DNA of 64,000 nucleotides from Myxococcales bacterium (GCA_016720545.1 JADKKK010000006.1:46001-110000), one strand, 5' to 3'. Positions 36,250 through 45,630 are shown, counted from the first letter of the stretch. Notes: generated by a model from the letters alone, not told the origin. Made by a program: numbers and translations.

Positions 36250-36921
36250 ATGACCTCCATCACCGCCGCTGGGGCGGACGCCGCGACGCGCGGGCTCCGC
36301 TTGCTCGTATACGACGCCACCTGCGCGGGCGCGGGCTGGGCGCCTGGGCTCTCCACGGCGTGGCGCGCAGGCGCGGCCCTCTACCGCCGCCTCGGGCGGA
36401 TCGACGCCGCGCGCGGCGTCGCCTCGTGGGCGGAGGCGCTCGAGTTCCTTGGGTCGCACGAGCCCGACGCGGCGATCGAGGAGGTGCAGTTCTGGGGGCA
36501 CGGGCGGTTCGGGCGCGTGTTCGTCGGCAAGGAGCCCCTGGGCGTGGGCGAGCTCGGGGCCGCCGCCTATGCGGACGCCCTGGACACCCTCGCGACGCGC
36601 CTCGCGCGGTCCCGCGCGCCGCTCGTCTGGCTCCGCACGTGCGAGGCCTTCGGCGGGCCGAGCGGCCACACCTTCGCCCGCGCCCTCTCACGTCGCTTGG
36701 GCTGTCGCGTGGCCGGGCACACGCACGTCATCGGCGTGGTGCAGAGCGGCCTCGTCTCGCTCGCGCCAGGCGGGGAGCCGCGGTGGCCCACGTCGATGGG
36801 CCTCGGTCCCCTCGGGGAGGACGGCCCTGGGCTCGCGTCTTCGCCGCTCGAGCCCAACACTGTGCACTTTCTCACCGGACGCCTGCCGACGGCGCTGCAG
36901 GGCCCGCCCCCGGAGACGTAG
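36250..36921 (+). CDS. hypothetical protein with possible caspase-like His/Cys pair
   Basis: The protein has 223 residues and no signal peptide. IEEVQFWGHGRFGRVFVG contains a His-Gly after a hydrophobic strand, and LVWLRTCEAFGGPSGHTFAR places a Cys after the next strand. This H-G ... strand-x-C layout is typical of caspase/gingipain-like (CHF) folds and of DUF4347-type domains. Further on, GCRVAGHTHVIGVVQSG fits the next strand. No family was firmly recognised. A stem-loop terminator follows 41 bp after the stop. A single-gene unit. Confidence 0.5.
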   Translation: MTSITAAGADAATRGLRLLVYDATCAGAGWAPGLSTAWRAGAALYRRLGRIDAARGVASWAEALEFLGSHEPDAAIEEVQFWGHGRFGRVFVGKEPLGVGELGAAAYADALDTLATRLARSRAPLVWLRTCEAFGGPSGHTFARALSRRLGCRVAGHTHVIGVVQSGLVSLAPGGEPRWPTSMGLGPLGEDGPGLASSPLEPNTVHFLTGRLPTALQGPPPET

Positions 36922-36961
36922 GACCCCGACCCGCGCACTCGCTCCAAGGCGCACACGTAGA

Positions 36962-36998
36962 GAAGCCCGGGCTCTGCTCAGTGCAGGGCTCGGGCTTC
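36962..36998. terminator. stem-loop between convergent genes
   Basis: GAAGCCCGGGCTCTGC (36962-36977) pairs with 36983-36998 around TCAGT, a 16-bp stem with two G-T-type mismatches. It lies between the 223-residue gene and the convergent small basic gene and likely terminates both. Confidence 0.65.
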
Positions 36999-37029
36999 GC
37001 GCGTGGGGCGAACGCGCCCCTTCGGCCTC

Positions 37030-37179
37030 TCAGGCCTTGGCCTTCTTGGAGGCCTTCTTCGGCGCAGACGAGGTCTTCTTGACCTCCGGGGCGCGCAGGC
37101 GAGCCATGCGCTCCTTCTTCTTGGTCTGGGCCTTGCGGCGCTTCATCTTCTGCGAGTTTCGGCGATCGAACTTACCCAT
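37030..37179 (-). CDS. small Lys/Arg-rich protein, 49 residues
   Basis: The ATG at 37179 has GGAAG eight bases upstream, and the frame runs to TGA at 37030. The protein starts MGKFDRRNSQKMKRRKAQTK and ends in SKKAKA, with about 45% Lys/Arg. It resembles the basic tails of ribosomal or nucleoid-binding proteins, and small proteins opening with MGKFDRRNS-like sequence are annotated as hypothetical in myxobacteria as far as I recall. It likely binds nucleic acid; its function is not known. It is separate from the 82-residue gene upstream by 121 bp. Confidence 0.65.
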   Translation of the reverse strand: MGKFDRRNSQKMKRRKAQTKKKERMARLRAPEVKKTSSAPKKASKKAKA

Positions 37180-37300
37180 CGAGCACTTCCTATTTCATGG
37201 TGGCGAAGACCCGCGGGGGAACGCCGTGAGGGGCGCGGATCATGTCTTTTTGTGGGCCGATGTCAAGCGCGAACGCTCGGCGCGAGCCCGTGAGCCGCGC

Positions 37301-37549
37301 TCAGCCGGTGTTCTCGGCGACGGCGTCCTCACGGTTTCGCACCTCGAGGCGATAGCGGCTGTTGACCGTCTCGATGTAGAAGACCTCGCGCCCGGCCATG
37401 CGCAGCACGCGCTTGACAGGCGTCGTGACGTATTCGTGCATGCCGTCGGGGAACTCGATGACGACGACCGACCCCTTGCGTGGGGCCCTCACGAGACGGC
37501 CAGCGACCGCCCGCGATCCCTTCCCCAGCTTGCGGAGCACGACTTCCAC
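37301..37549 (-). CDS. hypothetical protein, 82 residues
   Basis: The start is GTG 37549, with AGG just upstream. The product is basic at the N-terminus (VLRKLGKGSRAVAGRLVRAP) and has alternating strands KGSVVVIEFPDGMHEYVTTP and REVFYIETVNSRYRLEVRNR, consistent with a small beta-barrel (SH3- or OB-like). There is no signal peptide. I do not recognise the family. It lies upstream of the 49-residue basic gene in the same direction and is divergent from tdk. Confidence 0.55.
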   Translation of the reverse strand: MEVVLRKLGKGSRAVAGRLVRAPRKGSVVVIEFPDGMHEYVTTPVKRVLRMAGREVFYIETVNSRYRLEVRNREDAVAENTG

Positions 37550-37720
37550 CCTGTCAGGATAGCATCGAGTCCCCCGCCGTCTACCGGATGAAGGCCTTCT
37601 TTTCGGCCTGCACAAGAGGCCAGGTGGGCTCATCGCCCACCACGCGGGAGGCCGCCCGAGAGCGAAATGTTTCCGCCGGGGCTTCATGACGGGGTGCGCA
37701 CGGGCTAAGGCGAACGCTCG

Positions 37721-38344
37721 ATGGACCGCAAGCGCCTCGCCGAACACCTCTCCTCGCGCTCCGACGGCCCCGCCGACGTCTCCGAGCTCCGCGGCTGCAT
37801 CGAGGTCGTCTGCGGCTCGATGTTCAGCGGAAAGACAGAGGAGCTGCTCCGCCGCGTCAAGCGCGCCCGCCTCGCGAGGCTCCGGGTGCAGCTCTTCAAG
37901 CCGCGCGTCGACAACCGGTACGACGAGGTGCGCGTGGTGAGCCACGAGGGCCTCACGGCCGACGCGACCGCGGTCGCCACGCCGGATGAGCTCGGCGCGC
38001 TCGTGCTCCCCACCACGCACGTCGTGGGCATCGACGAGGTGCAGTTCTTCGACCCCGGCATCCTCGAGCTCGCGCAGCGTCTGGCCGACCGCGGCGTGCG
38101 GGTCATCTGCGCTGGGCTCGACCAAGACTACCGCGGCGAGCCGTTCGGCAGCATGCCAGCGCTGATGGCCATCGCCGAATACGTCACCAAGCTCCACGCT
38201 GTGTGCACGCGGTGTGGCGGCGAGGCGAGCCGCTCGCAGCGCGTGGTCGCGAACGAGGGGCAGCTCTTCGTGGGCGGGGCGGCGGCGTACGAGGCGCGGT
38301 GCAGGAAGTGCTTCGTGCCGATGGCGGTCGAGCCCTCCCGCTGA
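37721..38344 (+). CDS. tdk: thymidine kinase (type II)
   Basis: The protein has 207 residues. The P-loop is GSMFSGKTEEL at 32-42, the catalytic base region is GIDEVQFFD with Glu105, and GLDQDYRGEPF holds the lasso that binds thymidine. Zinc is held by CTRC (162-165) and CRKC (194-197). It phosphorylates thymidine in salvage. The 26 residues before the core are extra, so a start nearer residue 25 is possible, but ATG 37721 is the only ATG. TAAGGC lies nine bases upstream. Confidence 0.93.
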   Translation: MDRKRLAEHLSSRSDGPADVSELRGCIEVVCGSMFSGKTEELLRRVKRARLARLRVQLFKPRVDNRYDEVRVVSHEGLTADATAVATPDELGALVLPTTHVVGIDEVQFFDPGILELAQRLADRGVRVICAGLDQDYRGEPFGSMPALMAIAEYVTKLHAVCTRCGGEASRSQRVVANEGQLFVGGAAAYEARCRKCFVPMAVEPSR

Positions 38345-38389
38345 AGGCCGTCAGGCGAAGGCGCTTCGGCGCGCGCTACTCGGCGCGCG

Positions 38390-39703
38390 CTACTTGGCTT
38401 TCCGCCGCGCGACCGAGGGCGTGTGCACGTCGGGGAACGTGACCTGGGGCGTGTTCTCGAGGGCGAAGTAGCCGCGCAACATCTCGCGCGCGACCACGTT
38501 GGCCTTCACGCGCCACACCGGGCCATTGACGACGAGCACCGCCACGGCGACCTGCTTCTGGCCGGGCCGGGGGTGGCTCGGCGCGAAGCCCGTGAACCAC
38601 GTGTAGTACCGCTGCTTCTCGCCGTCGGTGAGCGTCCCGGTCTTGCCGGCGACGGGCACGCCTGGCAAGTGCGCGTGGCCCTTCGTGTCGTGGAACGCCT
38701 TGTACGACGTTCCCTCGGCGACGGTGCGGTCCATCATCTGCGTGACGGCGGCAGCTACGGCCGGTGTCACGACGCGTCTGCCTGCCACCGGGGCCGGTGC
38801 AGTATACACGCTCTTGCCGGTGGCGTCCGTGACCTCGGCGACGATGCGCGGGCGGATGGGCTCGCCGCCGCGGGCCATCGTGGCCGAGAGCCACACCGCG
38901 TGCATCGGCGAGAGCGTGGAGTTCCAGAAGCCCGCCGAAGTCCGCGCGAAGGCGAGGGTCTCGGTGGGGACGGTGAGGGTGCTCGCCTGCACGGGCACGT
39001 CGAACGCGAGCGGCTCGCCGAACCCGAGCGCGCGGGCCGTGGTGTCGAGCGACTCGGGCTTGAGGTGCCGCACGGCGAGCCGCGCGAACACGGTGTTGAG
39101 GCTCCGCCCCATGGCGCCCGCGAGCGTGGCGCACCACTTGTCGCGGGCCGGGTCGGAGACGAGATCGTGCGCGAGGATGCGCTGCTCGCCGCCCGAATAG
39201 CACTCCTTGTGATCGGGGCTGACGCCGGCGCTGTCGACGAGGGCGGTCCCCGTGACGATCTTGAAGAGGCTGGCCGCCGGAGCCGTCGCTTCGACGGCGA
39301 GATCCCTCGCGTGCGTGCCCTCGACGTGGCTGGCGTACGCGAGGACGTTGCCGGTGGCGACGTCCATCAGGACCACGACGCCCTCGGGGAGGTGCTGCGC
39401 GCTCATGTAGGAGGCCGCGAGGTGCTGGAGCCGGGGTTCGAGGGTGAGCTTCGCCGTGCGGCGCTCGGAGAGGAGCGAAATCGCGGAGCTCTTGTCGACC
39501 GAGATCCGCGAGAGGTCGAGCCCCGCGAGCGAGGGCGGAGTCGGCGCGGTGCGCTGGCGGAGGGCGATCGCCTCGGCGTCATCGACGATCGCGGCGGGCG
39601 CGGCCGCGGGGGACGCTTGCTTCGGCGAAGGGCGCTTGACGCCGACGATCACGAGTCCGAGTGCCACCACGGGCACGGCCATCCCCAGCCACCGCTTTCG
39701 CAT
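38390..39703 (-). CDS. penicillin-binding transpeptidase, stand-alone
   Basis: The protein has 437 residues from ATG 39703. An N-terminal membrane anchor (GMAVPVVALGLVIVGV) is followed by a transpeptidase domain with the three active-site motifs: SLFK (Ser145, Lys148), SLN (201-203) and KTG (354-356). It lacks the long dimerisation domain of class B PBPs, so it is closer to the short transpeptidases that cross-link or trim peptidoglycan, and the exact subclass is open. It is probably a periplasmic D,D-transpeptidase anchored in the inner membrane, with an unusually Lys/Arg-rich C-terminus (SVARRKAK). It is divergent from the HEAT gene. Confidence 0.88.
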   Translation of the reverse strand: MRKRWLGMAVPVVALGLVIVGVKRPSPKQASPAAAPAAIVDDAEAIALRQRTAPTPPSLAGLDLSRISVDKSSAISLLSERRTAKLTLEPRLQHLAASYMSAQHLPEGVVVLMDVATGNVLAYASHVEGTHARDLAVEATAPAASLFKIVTGTALVDSAGVSPDHKECYSGGEQRILAHDLVSDPARDKWCATLAGAMGRSLNTVFARLAVRHLKPESLDTTARALGFGEPLAFDVPVQASTLTVPTETLAFARTSAGFWNSTLSPMHAVWLSATMARGGEPIRPRIVAEVTDATGKSVYTAPAPVAGRRVVTPAVAAAVTQMMDRTVAEGTSYKAFHDTKGHAHLPGVPVAGKTGTLTDGEKQRYYTWFTGFAPSHPRPGQKQVAVAVLVVNGPVWRVKANVVAREMLRGYFALENTPQVTFPDVHTPSVARRKAK

Positions 39704-39804
39704 GCCGTCGTTTGGCACGGGGGGCGCGGAGCGGGCAAAAAAGGTGGCGAGTCCGGCCGACGACGCACGCACGCTCGGGGCAGATTCGTGGTGAACTCCC
39801 GGGG

Positions 39805-42216
39805 GTGACGCGACCTAGGCGACGACGACGGACGACGCACGCGACCCGGATCACGCTCGTGGCCGCGCTCGCGTGGCTCATGGGAGAGGGCGCCGCGCGC
39901 GCCGCCGATTTGGAGCTGCCGGCGCAGGGGGGGCTCCCGGGGCTCACCGTGACCGTGAGCCGCGCCGACGGCCTCGTGCGGTTCGGGAGGCCGGGCGCCC
40001 AACCCGTGAGCGTGGCCATCGAGGGCGCCAGCGCTCCCGATGCCCGACCGGTGGGGCCGGCGAGCGTGAGAGCCGTGCCCCTCGGCCTCGGGCGCAGCGT
40101 CGCGCACGTGGTCGTGCCCCTGGCCCACGGCTCGTGGGAGGCCATCCTCGCGCCGTCACTGGACGCCCCGGTGTTCGCGGGGCGCACGGGCTATTTCCGA
40201 GGCAATGAAGGCGAGCGCGAGGGCACGCGGATCGACCTCCTCGCCCGACCCGACGGCGCGCAGACGGTGCTCGTCTCGGAGATTCACGAGGACGCGTCGC
40301 TGTGCGGCGACGAGGCGACCCCGCTCCGGCCGCGAGGCCTCGATCCTAAGACCTTGACCCTTCGCGGGGCGACCTACCAGCGCTTGTCCGCGACCGCGAG
40401 GGCAGGCTCCCGGCACCTGGTGGCCACGGTGCTCGCGAGCCCCGCGACGCCGCCGGTCGCGGCGGCGCTGACGCTCGGGGGCGAGAGCGGCGCGGCTGGG
40501 CTCGGCCGGCACCTGCTCGACGGCCGCCCGGACACGGCGTGGTTCGAGGACCGCCCGGGGGCCGGTCAGGGAGAGTTCGTGACGCTTCGCACGACGCGCG
40601 AGCTCGGCCTCGATCGGATCGTGCTCACGCTCGGCGCCGACCTGGTCGCTCCGCGCACGCTCTACCTGGTGACGCCCGGCGAGGTGCGTGATCTGGTCGT
40701 CCCAGAAGAGGCGGCCGCGCGCGCGGGCGCGGAGGTCGAGGTGCGCCTGGCGACTCCGCTTCACACCGACTGTCTCTCGATCGTCCTTGGCGACGCCTAC
40801 TCGGGCGGGATCGCCGCGCCGCGGGTCGGGCTCGCCGGGGTGGCCGCGTACGCGACGCTCGAGGCGCGTCCCATCGACGATATCGTCAATGATCTCAAAG
40901 GAGAAGGCGCGAGCGAGGCGACCGCATTCCTGAAGCGCGCGGGGCGACCGGGCCTCGCGGCGCTGGAGCGGGCGTACGCCTCTCTCGACGGCGCGGCGCG
41001 CGCGCGCGCGGTGGAGGTCGCCACCGCCGCCGAATCGTGCGACGCCGCCGCGAGCCTCCTGCTGAGTGGGGTCGTCGACGCGGACCGAGAGGCGTCGCGC
41101 AAGGCCCGCGGACGACTCGAGCGGTGTGGCAAGGGCGCCGCCGGTGCCCTCTCCGCAGCGCTCTCGCGGCCGGAGCCCAAGCTGCGCGCGGCGGCGGCCG
41201 AGCTGCTCGGCCTGGTCGCGCCGCGAGAGGCGCTCGCGCCTCTCGCGGCGGCGCTCGGCGCGGGAGACGCCACGGAGCGCTCGGCCGTGCGCGCGGCCGT
41301 GAAGCGGGCCGCGCGCGCGGCCGAGCCCGAGGCGCTCGCGAGGCTCACCGAGGGCGCGGCCACCTCGCCGCGCGCGCGCGTCGAGCTGCTCCGCGCCCTC
41401 TCGGCGCGCCTCGGCGACCTGCCGGCCGCCGAGGCGCGCCTCACCGCGGCGCTCACGGGCGCCGACATGCCCGCGCGCTTCGTGCTGGTGGAGCCGGCCC
41501 GCGCCCTCGCGCTGACCTCGCGCCCCGCGACGCTCGGCGCGCTGCTCGACGATCCCGACGCGCACGTGCGCGCGCGCGCGGCCGAGGCCTCGTCGGGCGT
41601 CGACGCGCTCACCGCGCGCCTCGACGCCCACATCGCGGATCCCGAGCCGCGGGTGCGCGAGGCCGCGCTGCTCGCGCTCGGGGCGGCGAAGGCCGCGCCC
41701 GAGCAGGCAGCGAGCCTCGCGCTCGCGAAGGACGAGTGGACCTTCGTGCGGGTCGCGGCGGCAGCGGCGCTCGGGGCGGGCGGCCCGCGCGTCGCGGGGT
41801 CGGCGAACGACGCGCTGGGGCGGGCGCTCGCGGACCCCGCGACCGTCGTGAAGCAAGCGGCGCTCGCGGCGCTCGGCGCGCGGCGCGCGACGAGCTCCGC
41901 GGGCGCCATCGCGCGCATCGCCCGTGACGCGGAGGTCGGGCTCGACCTCCGCGTCACGGCGACGCGCGCCCTGGGCGCCGTGTGCGCGACGACCGAGCTC
42001 GACTTCCTCACCCGCGCCGCGGCGCGCGTGGCGTCGCCCGCCGACGAGGCCGATCTCCGGATCGGCCTCGCGGCGCTCGACGCGCTCGGGCGCATTCACC
42101 CCGCCGACCTCGGGGCTCGCCTCGCGCCCCTCCGCGACAAAAACGCACGCCCCCCCGTGCGCAACGCGGCGAACCGCGCGCTCGCCGACGCGGGCACCTG
42201 CGCGCCGACGAAGTAG
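39805..42216 (+). CDS. secreted HEAT-repeat protein with galactose-binding-like domain
   Basis: The protein has 803 residues from GTG 39805, with a signal peptide (ITLVAALAWLMGEGAARAAD). Residues 50-300 are beta-rich, including LGRHLLDGRPDTAWFEDRPG and a following strand set, reminiscent of discoidin/F5-8-type carbohydrate-binding folds. From about residue 380 to the end there are HEAT-like helical pairs (AAELLGLVAPREALAPLAAA, VRAAAAAALGAGGPR-type repeats, VKQAALAALGARRATSSAGA). Such proteins serve as scaffolds, and periplasmic ones are common in myxobacteria. No catalytic motif was found. A very high Ala content and GC3 are typical of the region. Confidence 0.7.
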   Translation: MTRPRRRRRTTHATRITLVAALAWLMGEGAARAADLELPAQGGLPGLTVTVSRADGLVRFGRPGAQPVSVAIEGASAPDARPVGPASVRAVPLGLGRSVAHVVVPLAHGSWEAILAPSLDAPVFAGRTGYFRGNEGEREGTRIDLLARPDGAQTVLVSEIHEDASLCGDEATPLRPRGLDPKTLTLRGATYQRLSATARAGSRHLVATVLASPATPPVAAALTLGGESGAAGLGRHLLDGRPDTAWFEDRPGAGQGEFVTLRTTRELGLDRIVLTLGADLVAPRTLYLVTPGEVRDLVVPEEAAARAGAEVEVRLATPLHTDCLSIVLGDAYSGGIAAPRVGLAGVAAYATLEARPIDDIVNDLKGEGASEATAFLKRAGRPGLAALERAYASLDGAARARAVEVATAAESCDAAASLLLSGVVDADREASRKARGRLERCGKGAAGALSAALSRPEPKLRAAAAELLGLVAPREALAPLAAALGAGDATERSAVRAAVKRAARAAEPEALARLTEGAATSPRARVELLRALSARLGDLPAAEARLTAALTGADMPARFVLVEPARALALTSRPATLGALLDDPDAHVRARAAEASSGVDALTARLDAHIADPEPRVREAALLALGAAKAAPEQAASLALAKDEWTFVRVAAAAALGAGGPRVAGSANDALGRALADPATVVKQAALAALGARRATSSAGAIARIARDAEVGLDLRVTATRALGAVCATTELDFLTRAAARVASPADEADLRIGLAALDALGRIHPADLGARLAPLRDKNARPPVRNAANRALADAGTCAPTK

Positions 42217-42299
42217 GTCGCTCCCCCGGCACCTCGCGTACGCTCGGACCTCCCGGGCCGGGCCCGAGACCGGCCGGACGCGCGAGAGGAGCCACGAGA

Positions 42300-42749
42300 A
42301 TGCCCACGACCACGACGACCCCGCCCCTCGAACCGCTCGCGTGGAGCCACGCCGGGCTGCGCGTCGCCGACCGCGGACGATCGGTCGCGTTCTACAGGCT
42401 CTTCGGCTTCGACGAGGTCGCGTGGCACGAGGGCCCGAAGGTCGCCATCTTGCGCAGCGCCGCGGGCCTCGAGCTGAACCTCATCGTGAACGCGACCGCC
42501 GACTCCGGCGGGCAGAACGTGCTCATGGATCTCGACCCAGTCAAACATGCAGGTTACACGCATATGGCCCTCCGCGTCGCCTCGGTGGCGGCCGCGATGA
42601 GCGCGCTCGCCGAGGCCGGAGTCGCCGTGTCGGAGGGGCCAGTGCGCCTCGGGCAGAACCTCCTCGCCGTCTTCGTGCGCGATCCGGACCGCAACGTGCT
42701 CGAGCTCGACGAGGTGCTCGAAGGCACGCTAGAAATAGATAAGACTTGA
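42300..42749 (+). CDS. VOC (glyoxalase/bleomycin-resistance) superfamily protein
   Basis: The protein has 149 residues with a beta-alpha-beta-beta-beta pairing: SHAGLRVADRGRSVAFYRLF and YTHMALRVASVAAAMSALAE start the two halves, and FVRDPDRNVLELDE ends the second. His17, Glu58, His88 and Glu135-type positions are compatible with a metal site, but the substrate is not predictable. It is cytoplasmic. The ATG at 42300 has AGGAG upstream. Its last 21 bp overlap the convergent DUF4105 gene. Confidence 0.8.
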   Translation: MPTTTTTPPLEPLAWSHAGLRVADRGRSVAFYRLFGFDEVAWHEGPKVAILRSAAGLELNLIVNATADSGGQNVLMDLDPVKHAGYTHMALRVASVAAAMSALAEAGVAVSEGPVRLGQNLLAVFVRDPDRNVLELDEVLEGTLEIDKT

Positions 42750-44693
42750 TATCCCAAGGTCGGCGGCCACGAGCTGGCGCCGCGCGAACACCCCGAGGGC
42801 GACCGAGCGCGAGAGCGACAGCCTCGCCTCGAAGACGGCAGCGGCGGTCGCGGGCGAAGGCGCCCCAGGGAGCCACGCGAGGCGCGCCTCTCCGAGCAGC
42901 GCCGCGCGGCGGCCGAGGCCCACGCGCGCGCCGGCCGTGGGCCCGAGCCCGACGCGAAAGCCTCGCCGATCGAGGCCCACGAGCCCGTCCGCCGCGTCGA
43001 AGGCGGCGTCCGCGCGCGCATAGAGCACCGTGTGCGCCTCGGGCTGGAGGGCGACGCCCACGCCCCCGTCGACTCGCGCTACGAGGCAGGTCGCGCACCC
43101 GTCATCGCGCGCGCGCTCGCCGCCGACGAAGAACCGATACGACAGCCCTCGCTCCGCCGCGGTCCACGGTGCGAGCTTCTCGAAGCGCACCACCGTGAGC
43201 GACTCGAGCTCAAGGCTGCGCGGGCTGCGCGCGCGAGGATACGCGCGCGCCGTGACCGCGAGGGCCTCGACGCTCGCGAGCGCCGGGAGACCGTCGGAGC
43301 GGTCGAGCGTGTCGTGGAGCGTGAGGCGCGCGCGGGCCTCGAGGAACGCGCCGCCGCCGGACGCGTAGCCCGCGCCGATGGCCACGCGGCGCGCGTCGTG
43401 CCCCAGGTGCGGCGCGGCGAGAGGAGGCGGCGCGACGTGGAGCTCCGGGCTGTCGCCCGGCACCGCCGCGCGGGCCAGCGCGAGGTGGAGCTTCTGCCTC
43501 CTCGCGGGGGTGTCGGCGTCCGGCGCCTCGAGCAGCTCCTTGTGGTCGAGGTCGAGCAGGTCGAGGGCCGCGTCGAGCACGTCGCGACGTGCGGCCTCCG
43601 GCAGCGCCGCGAGCTCCGCGTCGTCATGTTCACCCGCCGCGAGGCGCCTCGCGAGCGCTCGGTGCGCGGGCGCGAGCGCGCCGAGCCTCGCGAGCGCGAC
43701 GGTGCGAAGCGAGGGCCGGTACCGCACCCGGGAGACGAGGCCCGGCGCCTCCCACACGGCCCGCAGCGCGTCGGTGGGGAGCGCGGGGCTGCCGAGCCGC
43801 GCGAGGAGCCCAGCGGAGGGCCGCACGACGTCGAGGAGCGCGATGACGTGGTACGCACAGTTCTCGGAGAGGTAGAAGTAGTCGAAGCTCGTTCCGCTGA
43901 GCTCCCAGAGGTGCTCGAGGAAGGCGCGCTTCTCGTCGATGGTGAGATCGAGCTCGTACTCCCACAGGTCGCGCGACTCGTAGTCTTGGTACTCGCGAAC
44001 CTTCGCCGCGTACGGGAGGGCCTTGAAGGTGCCGGGGAACTGGCCGAAGAGGCCCTTCAGCGCGTAGGTCACGGCGTTCTCGGTGCCGACGTCGGCCGAG
44101 TAGTCGACGCCGATGTCGGCTAGCGGGTGGCGGGGCGCGTCGGGACGGAGCAGGCCGCGATCGTCTCGCTCGATACGGAGCAGCACGTGACCGAACGCCG
44201 ACGCTGGGCTGTCGACGTGGTGGGAGCTGAAGACGAAGACGACGCGGTGGGGGCGGAGCCGCGCGAAGAGGTCGTCGCGCGCGGCGCACCGGGGCGACGG
44301 CAGCCCGCGCAGAGCGAGCACCTCCGCGAGGAAGCGTGCCCTCGCCGGAAACATGCACAGTGCATGCTTGTCGCCCCGCGCTGGCTCGGCGTAGAGGGCG
44401 GCCAGCGTCGCGAACAGCTCAGCCTCCGGATCGAACCGACCGCGCGGCGAGAGGTAGAAGGCCGCGCCGTCGGGCTCCGACTCCCACCCGTTCGTCGCGG
44501 TCGGGCGCGCGAGCACGAGGCGCCGCCACTCGGTGGTCTCGCCGAGCCGCCCGCGCCGCGCATCGCGCTCGGCCTCTGCGAGGGCGGCGGGGCGCGGGTC
44601 GACGTCGGCGCGCGCGTCGGCGGGCGCGAGGCCTGCCGACACGGAGGCGGAGAGAGACAACGCTGCCGCCGCCGCGCGGGCGACCGCCCTCAC
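42729..44693 (-). CDS. DUF4105 (Lnb N-terminal periplasmic) domain membrane or periplasmic protein
   Basis: The protein has 654 residues from GTG 44693, which overlaps the DUF3015 stop as GTGA; GTG 44711 would add six. A signal peptide covers the first 30 residues. The DUF4105 domain contains VVFVFSSHHVDSPASAFGHV and FYLSENCAYHVIALLDVV; the H-P/S-S-FGH segment and the S-x-N-C-x-Y segment are typical NlpC/P60-like catalytic regions (Cys and His). The C-terminal 300 residues are beta-strand-rich and end in IYF, like an outer-membrane barrel. DUF3015-DUF4105 neighbours are common in Gram-negative bacteria and suggest an envelope amidase or protease pair. Confidence 0.72.
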   Translation of the reverse strand: MRAVARAAAAALSLSASVSAGLAPADARADVDPRPAALAEAERDARRGRLGETTEWRRLVLARPTATNGWESEPDGAAFYLSPRGRFDPEAELFATLAALYAEPARGDKHALCMFPARARFLAEVLALRGLPSPRCAARDDLFARLRPHRVVFVFSSHHVDSPASAFGHVLLRIERDDRGLLRPDAPRHPLADIGVDYSADVGTENAVTYALKGLFGQFPGTFKALPYAAKVREYQDYESRDLWEYELDLTIDEKRAFLEHLWELSGTSFDYFYLSENCAYHVIALLDVVRPSAGLLARLGSPALPTDALRAVWEAPGLVSRVRYRPSLRTVALARLGALAPAHRALARRLAAGEHDDAELAALPEAARRDVLDAALDLLDLDHKELLEAPDADTPARRQKLHLALARAAVPGDSPELHVAPPPLAAPHLGHDARRVAIGAGYASGGGAFLEARARLTLHDTLDRSDGLPALASVEALAVTARAYPRARSPRSLELESLTVVRFEKLAPWTAAERGLSYRFFVGGERARDDGCATCLVARVDGGVGVALQPEAHTVLYARADAAFDAADGLVGLDRRGFRVGLGPTAGARVGLGRRAALLGEARLAWLPGAPSPATAAAVFEARLSLSRSVALGVFARRQLVAADLGISSLIYF

Positions 44694-45400
44694 TCGGGGA
44701 GGTTCTCGCACGCGAGCTGCGCGTCCGCCCGGAGGAGGGCCCGGACCGAGCGGGCGATGCGCTCGGCGTGGCCTCCGGAGGTGGCGAAGATGGGGCCGTA
44801 CTGGGCCTTCAGCGCGCGGCCCACGGTGACGGGATCGGCGCAGCCCGCGATGGCCGTGAGGGTGGCGATGGTCTCGCCGGAGCCGCGCGCCGCGTCCTTC
44901 ATGAACGCCTCGCGGTTCAGGCGCACGAAGTTCTCGATGGTCTCGTGGTCGTCGATGGAGTCGCAGTTGATCGTGCCGCTCGTGAGCGCGAAGGTCTGCA
45001 TGCCGAGGGTGTTCGTGGAGGCGGCGGTGACCTGCGCGAGCCCCGGCTTCGTGCCGAAGATCACCGAGCCGAGGCCGCAGCCCGCGGCGCCGTAGCGCGG
45101 CTTGGGCCGGCGGCGCGCCCGCACCATGGGGACCTCCGCGGTGTCGAGCGACGGCGTCTTCGCGCGGGGCGTAGAGACCGGTACGGGGAGCGCGCCGGCG
45201 TCGGGGGCGCTCGCTTGCGTATGCGTCGCGGTGGCGGGCGCGCCCGCCTCGGGCGCCACCGCGGGTGGCGACGACGACGAGGCTGGCGCGGCCGGCGCGA
45301 CGGGCGCGACCGGCGGCGGGCCATCGGCGGACGCCGAGCCGACCGCCAGCGTAACGGCGAGCGACAGCCCGGAGGCCAGTGCGAGGAGGGTCCGCTTCAT
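44690..45400 (-). CDS. DUF3015 family periplasmic protein
   Basis: The protein has 236 residues. The signal peptide (LLALASGLSLAVTLAVGSAS) is followed by a Pro/Ala/Ser-rich linker with VAPVAPAAPASSSSPP. The C-terminal domain carries AAGCGLGSVIFGTKPGLAQV and TFALTSGTINC with three Cys, matching DUF3015. It is transcribed before, and translationally coupled to, the DUF4105 gene by a 4-bp overlap. The role is unknown; I infer an envelope function. It is divergent from the ECF sigma gene, with the promoters in the 230-bp gap. Confidence 0.72.
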   Translation of the reverse strand: MKRTLLALASGLSLAVTLAVGSASADGPPPVAPVAPAAPASSSSPPAVAPEAGAPATATHTQASAPDAGALPVPVSTPRAKTPSLDTAEVPMVRARRRPKPRYGAAGCGLGSVIFGTKPGLAQVTAASTNTLGMQTFALTSGTINCDSIDDHETIENFVRLNREAFMKDAARGSGETIATLTAIAGCADPVTVGRALKAQYGPIFATSGGHAERIARSVRALLRADAQLACENLPE

Positions 45401-45630
45401 GCCGCGGTGCGCGAGGTTACGGGGCCGGTCGCCCCACGGTCAACGAGCACGCACCAAGACAGCGATCGAGACACGGCGGAACTTTGCGCCCGGGCCGCTG
45501 TCGTGGAGACGTGTCCCTTCGCCGGCCCCTCCCCGACGGCGACGTCGCCGCGCTCCCGCCGCTCTCCGCGGGGCCGTCGAGATCCGAGAGAGTCTCCCCT
45601 CCGGAGCCGGAGCCGTGGGGTCGTGGTAGC

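Noticed and set aside
37590..37640. Short aaggcctt/ggcct inverted repeats before tdk as a terminator or riboswitch
   Set aside because: Arms are five to eight bases with several alternatives and no T-run; too weak to call.
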